DNA of 22,477 nt, taken from assembly GCA_900556795.1 (NCBI GenBank), contig USQD01000004.1, positions 1 through 22,477 on the forward strand. The letters run 5' to 3'. The first letter of the stretch is position 1. Each line of letters begins with the position of its first letter. Shown here piece by piece: positions 1-8,730 of the stretch. The DNA comes from an uncultured Prevotella sp. GTDB lineage: Bacteria > Bacteroidota > Bacteroidia > Bacteroidales > Bacteroidaceae. The notes beneath the pieces were generated by a model. The model saw only the letters and a program-made list of their open reading frames with translations, did not search any database and was not told the DNA's origin. Made by a program: the position numbers and the translations under genes.

Positions 1-109
1 TTACAAGAAGATAGAGAACTACAAAACGTCTGCAAAAATACTACATATTTTTGACAGAGGCAAGTTTTTAGTGCATTTTTATTTAAAAAAGTTCACATAA
101 ATCCCATTA

Positions 110-143
110 TTGGGCAATAATCGAAAATAAAATAGTACCTTTG
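110..143 (+). promoter_or_regulatory. Bacteroidetes-type promoter of the MATE gene
   Basis: A -7 box TACCTTTG lies at 136-143 and a TTG that can serve as the -33 element at 110-112, with a 23-bp spacer that is slightly long. The pattern fits the known sigma-ABfr consensus TTTG/TAnnTTTG. Transcription should begin about 6-9 bases after the box, near 150, which helps choose the start of the downstream gene. Confidence 0.7.
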
Positions 144-177
144 CATGGTCAAAAAAGAAGAAAACAGATTTTTCACA

Positions 178-1518
178 ATGAAGAAAACAAGAGATAATTA
201 CACATTCCTGACCGAAGCCCCTGTGCACAAGGTTGTTTTCACGATGGCGATTCCTACCATCATCAGTATGCTGTCTACGAGTATGTACAATCTCGCCGAC
301 ACTTATTTCGTGGGAAGCATCAACACCCAGAGCGTAGCAGCAGTGGGAGTATCTTTTGCCATGATGGCTGTAATACAGGCGGTAGGTTTTTTCTATGGTC
401 ATGGAGCTGGCAATTATATCTCTCGTAAGTTGGGCGCAAAAGAGGAAGAAAATGCCAGAAAGATGGCAGCAACAGGCTTTGTTTTGAGCTTTCTTACAGG
501 TTTGGTCATCGCAATTCTGGGTCAACTGTTTCTTACTCCACTCTGTCTTACCTTGGGTTCTACCCCCACCATCCTTCCCTATACAGAGCGCTATTTAGGC
601 ATCATCTTACTGGGTGCTCCTTTCATGACGACCTCGCTGACACTCAACAACATGATGCGTTTTCAGGGCAACACGATGTATGCGATGAAAGGCATCATGT
701 CGGGCGTACTGCTGAATCTGATTCTCGCCCCTTTGCTCATTCTTTATTTTGAACTGGGCATTACGGGTGCAGCCATTGCCACCCTCATCAGCCAATGTTT
801 CGGTTGCAGCATTCTCTTTTGGATGACCCACAAAGGTCAGAATATCCGTATCCATCTGCGTAATTTCACCCCAAGCAAAACCTTTGCCAAAGAGATTATA
901 TTTGGCGGAACCCCTTCCCTGTCAAGACAAGGCTTGGGAAGTATCGCCACCTTGGTATTGAATGTGGCAGCGGGAGCTTACGGAGATGCTGCCATTGCCG
1001 GCATGAGCATCGTCACCCGCATCTCTTTCTTTACCTATGCTGTGGTAATCGGTTTGGGACAAGGTTTTCAGCCGCTCTGTGGCTTCTGCTATGGTGCCAA
1101 ACTATACAACCGTGTCAAGGAAGCTTATTATTACTGCATCAAGTGTGGCACCATATTCCTGGCAATCTGTGCCGTGATTGGTTTTATTTTCTCAGAGCCT
1201 ATCATCGAGCTTTTCCGTGATGACGCAAAGGTAATAGAGGTTGGGGCCATGGCTTTGAAATGGCAGGTTATCAGTTTTCCTCTGGTTGCCACCATCGTAC
1301 TTACCAACATGCTGATGCAGACCATCCGCAAGCCTATCCGTGCCAATATCGTAGCTGCAGCAAGAAGCGGTTTGTTCTTCATTCCGCTCATCTTTATCCT
1401 ACCCCATTTCTTCGGTCTGCTAGGTGTAGAAATGTGTCAGGCATGGGCAGACTTCTGCTCCTTTGCTGTAGCTATTCCGATAGCATGGAGTGCATTTAGA
1501 GATATGAGAAAGGTGTGA
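178..1518 (+). CDS. MATE family multidrug/sodium antiporter
   Basis: A 446-residue polytopic inner-membrane protein of the MATE family, which exports drugs or metabolites in exchange for Na+ or H+. It has the typical length and about 12 hydrophobic segments arranged as two similar halves. The N-terminal region reads PTIISMLSTSMYNLADTYFV, the usual MATE first-helix and loop pattern, and a related 'GTPSLSRQGLGS' stretch opens the second half. The start at 178 (MKKTRDNYTF) is preferred. An in-frame ATG at 145 lies two bases after the -7 box at 136-143, upstream of the expected transcription start. The gene appears monocistronic, because the next gene has its own promoter. No terminator hairpin is obvious after the stop. 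The substrate cannot be told from sequence. Family assignment is firm. Confidence 0.93.
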   Translation: MKKTRDNYTFLTEAPVHKVVFTMAIPTIISMLSTSMYNLADTYFVGSINTQSVAAVGVSFAMMAVIQAVGFFYGHGAGNYISRKLGAKEEENARKMAATGFVLSFLTGLVIAILGQLFLTPLCLTLGSTPTILPYTERYLGIILLGAPFMTTSLTLNNMMRFQGNTMYAMKGIMSGVLLNLILAPLLILYFELGITGAAIATLISQCFGCSILFWMTHKGQNIRIHLRNFTPSKTFAKEIIFGGTPSLSRQGLGSIATLVLNVAAGAYGDAAIAGMSIVTRISFFTYAVVIGLGQGFQPLCGFCYGAKLYNRVKEAYYYCIKCGTIFLAICAVIGFIFSEPIIELFRDDAKVIEVGAMALKWQVISFPLVATIVLTNMLMQTIRKPIRANIVAAARSGLFFIPLIFILPHFFGLLGVEMCQAWADFCSFAVAIPIAWSAFRDMRKV

Positions 1519-1578
1519 ATGCCCATTCTTTGTTCTTTGAAAAAGTCATGGGATTATTAGCAAAAATCATAGCTGTCT

Positions 1579-1610
1579 TTTGGTTTTCTTGAAAGATTTT
1601 TGTAATTTTG
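1579..1610 (+). promoter_or_regulatory. Bacteroidetes-type promoter of the activase fusion gene
   Basis: TTTG at 1579-1582 and TAATTTTG at 1603-1610 are separated by 20 bp, a near-ideal match to the Bacteroides housekeeping promoter. The start codon is 22 bases after the box. A purine-rich stretch (gaaagaagagaa) precedes the ATG. Confidence 0.8.
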
Positions 1611-1632
1611 CAGGCTGAAAGAAAGAAGAGAA

Positions 1633-4600
1633 ATGGAGAAAGCAATATATAGTATCGGACTTGATGTAGGCTCTACAACAGCCAAAGTTGCCGTTATCGA
1701 TGGCAAGAAAAACTTGATATACTCAAAATACGAACGCCACAACGCTCGTGTCAACGAACTCGTATCCCATTATTTCGATGAGATAAACCAGTTGATTGGC
1801 GATACAAAAGTGAATATCTGCGTTACGGGAAGCGTGGGCATGGCTACGGCAGAACAGCTGCAGGCTGAGTTTGTACAGGAAGTAGTGGCTGCCTCGGTTT
1901 ATGCCCGTAAGGCTCATCCTGAGGCAAAGGCTCTCATCGATATCGGTGGAGAGGACGCCAAGGTGGTCTTTTTCAAGCCTAATGGAGGAATGGAACTCCG
2001 CATGAACGGAAACTGTGCTGGAGGTACTGGTGCATTTATTGACCAGATGAGCGTATTAATGGGAGTAGACAACCAGAAAATGAGCCAGTCGGCTATGAAC
2101 GCCCAACATGTTTATCCGATGGCAGCCCGCTGTGGTGTCTTCGCCAAGACCGATATCCAGAATCTCATGGCACGTAATCTCCCTGAAGAGGACATTGCAG
2201 CCAGTATCTTTCATAGCATCGCAGTACAAACTGTGGTGACGCTTTCTCACGGCATCGACTTCGAGGCTCCTATCCTGCTTTGCGGTGGTCCGCTGACCTT
2301 TCTCCCAGCACTCCGCAAAGCATTCTGCGACTATATGCAGCTGTCAGAAAATGATTTCATCGTATCAGAAAATAGCAATCTGATTCCTGCGCTGGGATGC
2401 GCCTACCGTAATTCTCCCACAGATTCCGCAGATTCTACAGATGCTTCTGATTCTGACGGAATCCAGCTTTCCATACTCAGAAAGCGCTTACATCAGGAAA
2501 TAAAGGTTGAGTGGAACAGTAGCTTGGAACCTTTGTTTAAAAACGAAATGGAGCACGATAAATGGCTCCAGTCAAAAGCAAGATTCGCTACCGAAACCCA
2601 TCCTCTGGCAAAAGGTAAGCAGCAGGTGGTTATCGGTATTGATTCCGGCTCCACTACGACCAAGATTGTGGCAGTTAGAATGGGAAGCAATACGGATACA
2701 GATGCGAAATCTGCCCAAAAGGACAAGGGCGATATTGTCTTTACAAACTATCGTCTGAACCTAGGTAACCCTATTAAGGCTGTAGCCGATGGTCTGAACG
2801 CCCTGAAGCAGGAAGCAGAACATAGAGGGGCTGAACTGGAAATCGTAGGCTCTTGTTCTACCGGCTATGGCGAGGAACTGATTAAGGCTGCATTCGGACT
2901 TGACAGCGGCATTATCGAAACCATGGCACACGAACGAGCAGCTGCATCACTCATGCCTGACGTCAGTTTCATCCTTGATATTGGCGGACAGGACATGAAG
3001 GCTATCTTCGTAGAAAAAGGTGCTGTAGTTAGAATGGAACTCAACGAGGCATGCTCTTCCGGTTGCGGAACCTTCATACAGACTTTTGCCAATAACATGG
3101 GATATTCTGTAGGTGATTTCGCCAAACTTGCCTGCCAGTCTAAAGCTCCTTGCGACCTGGGTACCCGCTGTACGGTCTTCATGAATTCCAAGGTAAAGCA
3201 GGTGCTCAGAGAGGGGGCTTCGGTGGCTGACATTTCTGCCGGAATCTCTTATTCGGTTATCAAGAACTGTCTTTATAAAGTACTGAAACTCCATGGTAAC
3301 GAGAACCTTGGAGGAAAAATCGTTGTACAGGGTGGCACCATGAGAAACGATGCTGTAGTAAGAGCTTTCGAATTGCTGACCCACACAGAGGTGGCGCGAA
3401 GTAACATGCCGGAATTGATGGGTGCCTACGGCTGTGCCCTGCATGCTGCAACAGATTACCTATCAAAAGATTCGCAAGATGGTCTATCGGAGGATTCTGC
3501 TCAATTACCATCTTCATCCAATAAGAATGCCCGCAGCATCGACAACCTTTTGAATCTCGCTCATTACGAGACCAAACAGTTGCAATGTAAAGGCTGTGAG
3601 AACCATTGCTATGTTTCTCGCTACACCTTCACTGGAGGCAACAAGTTTTATTCGGGAAACAAGTGTGAACGAGTATTTAACAACAAGGGAGCAAACGAGA
3701 TAAAAGGCAATAACATTTACGACTATAAATATCGCTTACTATTTGACAGTAGGGATGTTAAATACGTTAATGCAACAAAACGCCACATCAAAGTTGGCAT
3801 TCCCCGCATTCTCAACATGTATGAGGATTTTCCGTTCTGGAATGCCCTGCTTCATGCAGCAGGTTTCGATGTCATTCTCTCTTCTGATTCAACCTTCAGC
3901 CAGTATGAAGGAGCCTTGAATACAGTTATGAGCGACAACATCTGCTTCCCAGCCAAGTTGGCTCACAGTCATCTCAAAGAGCTTAATGAGAACCCGGAGG
4001 TAGACCGCATTCTGATGCCATACGTAGTATATGAGCATAATGACGACCCAAAGAATACGCTGAACAGTTTCAACTGTCCTGTTGTTTCGGGCTATAGCGA
4101 TGTCATCAAATCGGTAATTGATCTGAAGAAACCGATAGATTCACCTGTCATCAACTTTGCACAACCGAAGGCTTTGGAAAAGCAAATTGTAGATTATCTC
4201 AAAAAGTTGGGAATAAACAAAAAGACTGCCCAAAAAGCCTTGAGAGAAGCTCTTTATGCACAAGCCACCTACTCGGCAGAAATCAAGAGGAAGGCATGGG
4301 AGATACTCAACCAGAACGAGGTAAAGCCCCGTCTTACCATTCTCCTAGCGGGTCGTCCTTATCATACCGACCCACTGATTCAGCACAAGTTGAGCGAGAT
4401 GATTGCGAACCTAGGAGTCAACGTAATTAGCGAAGACATCGCCAGAGGCTCATCAGACAACAACGATGCATACAACAGCCAGCCAGAGACTTATCTCGTC
4501 AAGCAATGGGCGTATATGAACCGTATCATGAAGGCTGCACAATGGGCATCCGAACAGGGCAACAATGTACATTTCGTACAGATGACTAGCTTCGGTTGCG

Positions 4601-6063
4601 GACCGGACAGCTTTATCCAGGACGAGATTCGTGACATCATGAAGCGCCACAACAAGCCTTTCACGCTCTTGAAGATAGATGATGTCAGCAATATTGGTTC
4701 GCTGAAGCTTCGTGTCCGCTCGCTGATAGAAAGTCTTAAAGTTCAAAGTACAAATCATAAAGTTCAAAATTCAAAGTTCAAAGTTCAAAGTCTCAAACAG
4801 ACCAAGGTTTTCACCAAGCAGGATGTGCATCGCAAGATTCTCGCTCCGTTCATGACCGAGTATCTCACTCCTATCATTCCTCCTATCCTGAAGCTGATAG
4901 GTTATGATGTAGAAGTTTTGCCTATGAGCGATGAAGCTAGTGCTGAAATTGGCTTGAGATTCGCCAACAACGAGGTTTGCTACCCTGCCACACTCATCGT
5001 CGGAGACATCATTAAAGCTTTGAAATCAGGCAAATACGACCTCAAGAATACGGCTGTAGTAATGAGCCAGACGGGTGGACAATGTCGTGCAACCAACTAT
5101 GCAGGCCTCATCAAACGGGCGATGATTTCCAACGGTTTCCAGGATGTACCATTACTCACACTAGGCGTGACAGCCTCGACAGGCGAAGCTTCCGGTTCTA
5201 CGGATGATAAGCAAGACTATAATGAGCAGGATGGCTTCAACGTGCCTTGGCTAAAATACAGCCAGATTATCGTTACCGCCATTTTCTATGGCGATGCAAT
5301 CAACGAAATGTACAACGCCTGCATTGCAAGAGAACGAAAACCTGGAATTGCCAAGGAGCTACGGGATAAGTACATACGTCTTATTGATGAACCTATTGCG
5401 CGAAACTCAGCAAAAGGTCTCATCAAGCTCCTGGAACAGGCTGCAGAGGAATTCAACCAGATGACGCTCGACAAGAACGTATCCAAAGTGGGTATCGTAG
5501 GCGAAATCTTCTTGAAATTCAATCCTTTTGCCCATCAATACCTAGAGCGATACATCATCTCTAAGGGCATCGAGGTTGTACCACCACTACTCGCTCCATT
5601 CTTCCTACAGGAATTCGTGAATGTAGAGATACAGAAGCACATGCGACTAAGCTGTACAAAGATACCCGACTTCATCATCAAGGGCGCTTATCAGACCTTG
5701 ATAGGCAGAAGATTACGCCAGGTGAACAAGGCTGCTAGCAAGTTCCGCTACTTCCGTCCATTCACTAACATTTATGATGATGCGAAGGATGTGCAAGGGT
5801 TGGTTTCTCTTGCAGCCCAGTTTGGAGAAGGCTGGCTCCTGCCTGCCGACATTGTAGGTTATATCCGAGACGGAGTGAACAACATCATCTCGCTCCAGCC
5901 TTTTGGCTGCATTGCTAACCACGTAATTTCCAAAGGAATAGAAAAGCGGTTACATGAGCGTTTCCCTCAGCTGAACCTCGTATCCCTCGATTTCGATTCG
6001 GGAGTTTCAGAAGTAAATGTCACCAACCGATTACTGCTCTTTTTAGACAGTATCACAGAATAG
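1633..6063 (+). CDS. Fused acyl-CoA dehydratase activase / dehydratase-like protein (BadF/BadG/BcrA/BcrD family)
   Basis: A 1476-residue cytoplasmic protein. Residues 1-260 and about 335-620 are two ASKHA-fold ATPase domains like HgdC, the ATP-dependent [4Fe-4S] reductase that fires electrons into 2-hydroxyacyl-CoA dehydratases. Each has the phosphate-binding GLDVGSTTAK or GIDSGSTTTK motif and a DIGG motif. Cluster cysteines are at 128/167 and 474/513, both 39 residues apart, the HgdC spacing. A Cys cluster (C652, C655, C659, C678) follows. Residues about 710-1030 resemble the DUF2229 'activase-related' domain (VGIPRILNMYEDFPFW; RPYHTDPLIQHK). The C-terminal 400 residues resemble the HgdB/HgdC-associated dehydratase region (NNEVCYPATLIVGD; SQTGGQCRATNY). 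Residues about 1034-1058 are encoded by a repeat. Its own promoter and terminator make it monocistronic. Domain identity is seen; the substrate is unknown. Confidence 0.9.
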   Translation: MEKAIYSIGLDVGSTTAKVAVIDGKKNLIYSKYERHNARVNELVSHYFDEINQLIGDTKVNICVTGSVGMATAEQLQAEFVQEVVAASVYARKAHPEAKALIDIGGEDAKVVFFKPNGGMELRMNGNCAGGTGAFIDQMSVLMGVDNQKMSQSAMNAQHVYPMAARCGVFAKTDIQNLMARNLPEEDIAASIFHSIAVQTVVTLSHGIDFEAPILLCGGPLTFLPALRKAFCDYMQLSENDFIVSENSNLIPALGCAYRNSPTDSADSTDASDSDGIQLSILRKRLHQEIKVEWNSSLEPLFKNEMEHDKWLQSKARFATETHPLAKGKQQVVIGIDSGSTTTKIVAVRMGSNTDTDAKSAQKDKGDIVFTNYRLNLGNPIKAVADGLNALKQEAEHRGAELEIVGSCSTGYGEELIKAAFGLDSGIIETMAHERAAASLMPDVSFILDIGGQDMKAIFVEKGAVVRMELNEACSSGCGTFIQTFANNMGYSVGDFAKLACQSKAPCDLGTRCTVFMNSKVKQVLREGASVADISAGISYSVIKNCLYKVLKLHGNENLGGKIVVQGGTMRNDAVVRAFELLTHTEVARSNMPELMGAYGCALHAATDYLSKDSQDGLSEDSAQLPSSSNKNARSIDNLLNLAHYETKQLQCKGCENHCYVSRYTFTGGNKFYSGNKCERVFNNKGANEIKGNNIYDYKYRLLFDSRDVKYVNATKRHIKVGIPRILNMYEDFPFWNALLHAAGFDVILSSDSTFSQYEGALNTVMSDNICFPAKLAHSHLKELNENPEVDRILMPYVVYEHNDDPKNTLNSFNCPVVSGYSDVIKSVIDLKKPIDSPVINFAQPKALEKQIVDYLKKLGINKKTAQKALREALYAQATYSAEIKRKAWEILNQNEVKPRLTILLAGRPYHTDPLIQHKLSEMIANLGVNVISEDIARGSSDNNDAYNSQPETYLVKQWAYMNRIMKAAQWASEQGNNVHFVQMTSFGCGPDSFIQDEIRDIMKRHNKPFTLLKIDDVSNIGSLKLRVRSLIESLKVQSTNHKVQNSKFKVQSLKQTKVFTKQDVHRKILAPFMTEYLTPIIPPILKLIGYDVEVLPMSDEASAEIGLRFANNEVCYPATLIVGDIIKALKSGKYDLKNTAVVMSQTGGQCRATNYAGLIKRAMISNGFQDVPLLTLGVTASTGEASGSTDDKQDYNEQDGFNVPWLKYSQIIVTAIFYGDAINEMYNACIARERKPGIAKELRDKYIRLIDEPIARNSAKGLIKLLEQAAEEFNQMTLDKNVSKVGIVGEIFLKFNPFAHQYLERYIISKGIEVVPPLLAPFFLQEFVNVEIQKHMRLSCTKIPDFIIKGAYQTLIGRRLRQVNKAASKFRYFRPFTNIYDDAKDVQGLVSLAAQFGEGWLLPADIVGYIRDGVNNIISLQPFGCIANHVISKGIEKRLHERFPQLNLVSLDFDSGVSEVNVTNRLLLFLDSITE
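4753..4791 (+). repeat. Dispersed GTTCAAA-type repeat, copy A (inside a coding sequence)
   Basis: This 39-bp stretch matches 14931-14969 at 37 of 39 positions. It starts AATCATAAAGTTCAA and ends in tandem GTTCAAA heptamers. A further partial unit (aaagttcaaagt) sits just upstream at 4738-4749. In the activase fusion it encodes a Lys/Ser/Gln/Val-rich linker with KVQ units and keeps the reading frame. It lies between the DUF2229-like and C-terminal domains, where an insertion would be tolerated. Confidence 0.85.
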
Positions 6064-6069
6064 AAGCCG

Positions 6070-6110
6070 AAAAAGCAGATTCGCCCAAAAGCAGAATCTG
6101 CTTTTTCTGT
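6070..6110 (+). terminator. Rho-independent-like terminator after the activase fusion
   Basis: A 13-bp perfect stem, 6070-6082 with 6094-6106, has an 11-base loop and sits seven bases after the stop codon. The 3' arm ends in TTTTT and is followed by a T-rich tail (tgtttcttttatt). The A-rich 5' arm means it could also work on the other strand. Confidence 0.75.
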
Positions 6111-6151
6111 TTCTTTTATTCTACAAAAAAGCAAAAAACAGCCATCATTTT

Positions 6152-6182
6152 TTTGCAATTCAAGAAATAAATCGTATCTTTG
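6152..6182 (+). promoter_or_regulatory. Bacteroidetes-type promoter of cysE
   Basis: TTTG at 6152-6155 and TATCTTTG at 6175-6182 are separated by 19 bp. Transcription is expected to begin near 6189, so a TTG at 6180 that opens the same frame cannot be the start. The ATG at 6213 fits. Confidence 0.8.
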
Positions 6183-6212
6183 CACTCGAATTTTATTGAT
6201 ACATTAAGAATA

Positions 6213-7154
6213 ATGAGTAAAGATACATTAACTCATCAGCTGACAGAGACCATCGACGAACTTTCTTGCGCCGATTCTTTAAGAGGTCTCTTCCATCAGC
6301 ACAGAGACGGAAATCCACTTCCTTCGGGCAAGGCGCTCGAAGATATTATCAATCTGTCTCGTTCCATACTCTTTCCAGGATATTTCGGTAATTCTTCCGT
6401 AAATATCTCTACTATCAAATATCATATTGGAGTAAGAGTAGAGAAACTCTACGAAATGCTTGCAGAACAGATTCTAGCAGGACTTTGCTTCGCCAATGAT
6501 TGCGAAACCGAGACACAGGCAGAACTGCAGCATCAGCGTGCCAAGGCTGGCGTCATCGCAGCCAAAGCCATCATGGAGTTTCCAAGACTTCGTAAAATTC
6601 TCGCCACCGACGTGGAAGCTGCCTATAATGGAGATCCTGCGGCAATGAGCCACGGAGAAATCATCTCCTGCTATCCTGTCATCAAGGCGATAACCAACTA
6701 TCGTATCGCTCATGTTCTTCACCTGCTCGGTGTGCCACTCATCCCCCGTATGATGACCGAGCTGGCACATTCAGAGACCGGTATCGATATCAATCCAGAG
6801 GCTACCATCGGCCACCACTTTACCATCGACCATGGAACGGGTGTAGTAATCGGAGCCACCTGTATCATCGGCAACAACGTGAAACTCTATCAGGGAGTAA
6901 CCCTAGGAGCCAAGAGTTTTCCACTCGATAAGGACGGCAACCCTATCAAGGGAATTCCTCGCCACCCTATTCTGGAAGATGATGTCATCGTCTATGCCAA
7001 TGCAACAATCCTCGGTCGCATCACCATCGGAAAGGGCTGCGTAGTAGGAGCCAACGTATGGGTAACCAAGGATATGCAACCCAAAACAAAGAAATATAGA
7101 AAAGAAAAACAAAGTTTATTAGATATAGAATTCAATAATGGAACAGGAATTTGA
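6213..7154 (+). CDS. cysE: Serine O-acetyltransferase
   Basis: The 313-residue enzyme transfers acetyl from acetyl-CoA to L-serine, the first committed step of cysteine synthesis in the cytoplasm. The N-terminal half is alpha-helical. From about residue 185 the left-handed parallel beta-helix hexapeptide repeats begin (GIDINPEATIG...IDHGTGVVIGATCIIG). The active-site pair D206-H207 and the second conserved histidine H251 (in PRHPIL) are present, matching Asp157/His158/His193 of E. coli CysE. It is longer than E. coli CysE (273 residues), mainly at the N terminus, as in the EpsC-like forms. It has its own promoter. The last 17 bases overlap the start of the following methyltransferase in another frame, which implies co-transcription and possible translational coupling. 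Confidence 0.93.
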   Translation: MSKDTLTHQLTETIDELSCADSLRGLFHQHRDGNPLPSGKALEDIINLSRSILFPGYFGNSSVNISTIKYHIGVRVEKLYEMLAEQILAGLCFANDCETETQAELQHQRAKAGVIAAKAIMEFPRLRKILATDVEAAYNGDPAAMSHGEIISCYPVIKAITNYRIAHVLHLLGVPLIPRMMTELAHSETGIDINPEATIGHHFTIDHGTGVVIGATCIIGNNVKLYQGVTLGAKSFPLDKDGNPIKGIPRHPILEDDVIVYANATILGRITIGKGCVVGANVWVTKDMQPKTKKYRKEKQSLLDIEFNNGTGI

Positions 7155-8643
7155 ACTCATTGCCAAGACCTTCATGGGTCTGGAGCCCGTCTTGGCTGAG
7201 GAGCTCACCCAGTTGGGTGCCAACAATGTACAGATAGGTCGCCGTATGGTATCTTTCACTGGCGACAAGGAAATGATGTATCGTGCCAACTTCCAGTTGC
7301 ACACAGCCATCCGTATCTTAAAGCCTATCAAGCACTTCAAGGCTCGTTCTGCCGAAGAAGTGTATGATCAGATTCAGAAGATCAAGTGGGATGACATCTT
7401 GGACGTGAAGAAGACTTTCTCTGTAGACTCAGTAGTTTACTCAGAGGAATTCCGCAACTCACGCTTCGTAACTTACAAGGTAAAAGATGCCATCGTAGAT
7501 TGGTTCCGCGAGAAACAGGGAACACGCCCTAACATCAGCGTATCCAACCCAGACATCCGTCTTAACATCCATATCGCAGAGGATAATGCAACCTTGAGTC
7601 TCGACTCAAGTGGTGAGAGCTTGCACCGCCGTGGCTATCGTCAGGAACAGGTTGAAGCACCATTGAACGAGGTTCTGGCTGCAGGTATGATCCTGATGAC
7701 CGGCTGGAAGGGCGAATGCGACTTCATCGATCCTATGTGTGGTTCTGGCACCATCGCTATCGAAGCAGCACTTATTGCCCGCAACATCTCTCCAGGTGTA
7801 TTCCGCAAGGAGTTTGCCTTCGAGAAGTGGAACGATTTCGATCAGGAACTTTTCGATATGATTTACAACGATGACTCTCAGGAACGCGAGTTTGAGCACC
7901 ACATCTACGGTTATGATGTAGATATGAAGGCTGTGAACACTGCCAACCTCAACGTGCGTGCAGCCGGACTGAGCAAGGATATCACCATCGCACAGCAGGA
8001 CTTCAAGAACTTCACTCAGCCAGCAGAGAAGAGCATCATCGTGATGAACCCTCCATACGGTGAGCGTATCTCTACCCCTAACCTCTTAAATACCTACAAG
8101 ATGATTGGCGAGCGCTTCAAGAAGGCTTTCGCAGGCAACGAGGCTTGGGTATTGAGTTACCGCGAGGAATGCTTTGAGCAGATTGGTCTGAAGCCATCTA
8201 TCAAGATTCCTGTATACAACGGAAGTTTGGAATGCGAATTCCGCAAGTACGTGATGTTCGACGGTAAGATGAAGGAATTCCGCTCTGAAGGCGGTATTGT
8301 CAAGACCGAAGCCGAGAAGCGCGAAATGGCTCAGAAGCATCGTTTCAAGAAAGAGCGCGAGTTTAAGAAGCGCGTAAGCGAGGAGACAGAAAACGAGGAT
8401 GCAGACATCCGCAGTTTCCAGTTCCATAGCCATCGCCTGGAAGACTTCGAAAAGCGCCGCAATGAGATTCGCCGTGGCGGACGAAGCCACGATGATGATG
8501 ACCGCAAGGGCGGACGCAGCTTCGGCGGAAAGCGTGGCGACAAGCGTGGCGGATTCAAGGGAGACCGTCGCGGTGGTCGTGATTTCGGAGGAAAGCGTGG
8601 TGGCAAGCCTAGCTTCAACACCGACTTCGATGATGAGGATTAA
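7138..8643 (+). CDS. rlmL: THUMP-domain 23S rRNA (guanine-N2) methyltransferase, RlmL-like, with RG-rich tail
   Basis: A 501-residue class I SAM-dependent RNA methyltransferase of the COG0116 group. The family is expected to make m2G in 23S rRNA, at position 2445 in E. coli. Residues about 45-155 form the THUMP RNA-binding region. The SAM-binding motif is D198-PMCGSGT, and the catalytic N304-P-P-Y307 motif is that of base N2/N6 methylases. Only the RlmL half is present; the E. coli protein also carries the RlmK half. The C-terminal 55 or so residues are disordered and consist of RGG/GGK/RGD units between acidic patches (DDDD, DFDDED). The start lies inside the end of cysE, so expression probably depends on the cysE promoter. 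Codon use is strongly biased (AAG, AAC, ATC, CGC), suggesting high expression. The exact modified base is inference. Confidence 0.88.
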   Translation: MEQEFELIAKTFMGLEPVLAEELTQLGANNVQIGRRMVSFTGDKEMMYRANFQLHTAIRILKPIKHFKARSAEEVYDQIQKIKWDDILDVKKTFSVDSVVYSEEFRNSRFVTYKVKDAIVDWFREKQGTRPNISVSNPDIRLNIHIAEDNATLSLDSSGESLHRRGYRQEQVEAPLNEVLAAGMILMTGWKGECDFIDPMCGSGTIAIEAALIARNISPGVFRKEFAFEKWNDFDQELFDMIYNDDSQEREFEHHIYGYDVDMKAVNTANLNVRAAGLSKDITIAQQDFKNFTQPAEKSIIVMNPPYGERISTPNLLNTYKMIGERFKKAFAGNEAWVLSYREECFEQIGLKPSIKIPVYNGSLECEFRKYVMFDGKMKEFRSEGGIVKTEAEKREMAQKHRFKKEREFKKRVSEETENEDADIRSFQFHSHRLEDFEKRRNEIRRGGRSHDDDDRKGGRSFGGKRGDKRGGFKGDRRGGRDFGGKRGGKPSFNTDFDDED

Positions 8644-8667
8644 AAACTACGCATCAAACTATACAAG

Positions 8668-8702
8668 ACCTTGACGTGGCATTCTGCCACATCAAGGTTT
8701 TT
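8668..8702 (+). terminator. Terminator after the rlmL-like gene
   Basis: A 14-bp stem, 8668-8681 with 8685-8698, has one C/A mismatch and a 3-base loop. It is followed by five T residues. It isolates the cysE-rlmL pair from the peptidase gene. The core TTGACGTGGC/GCCACATCAA is close to that of the terminator at 19222-19256. Confidence 0.85.
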
Positions 8703-8730
8703 ATTCATTCAATCAACAAACAAAATAACA

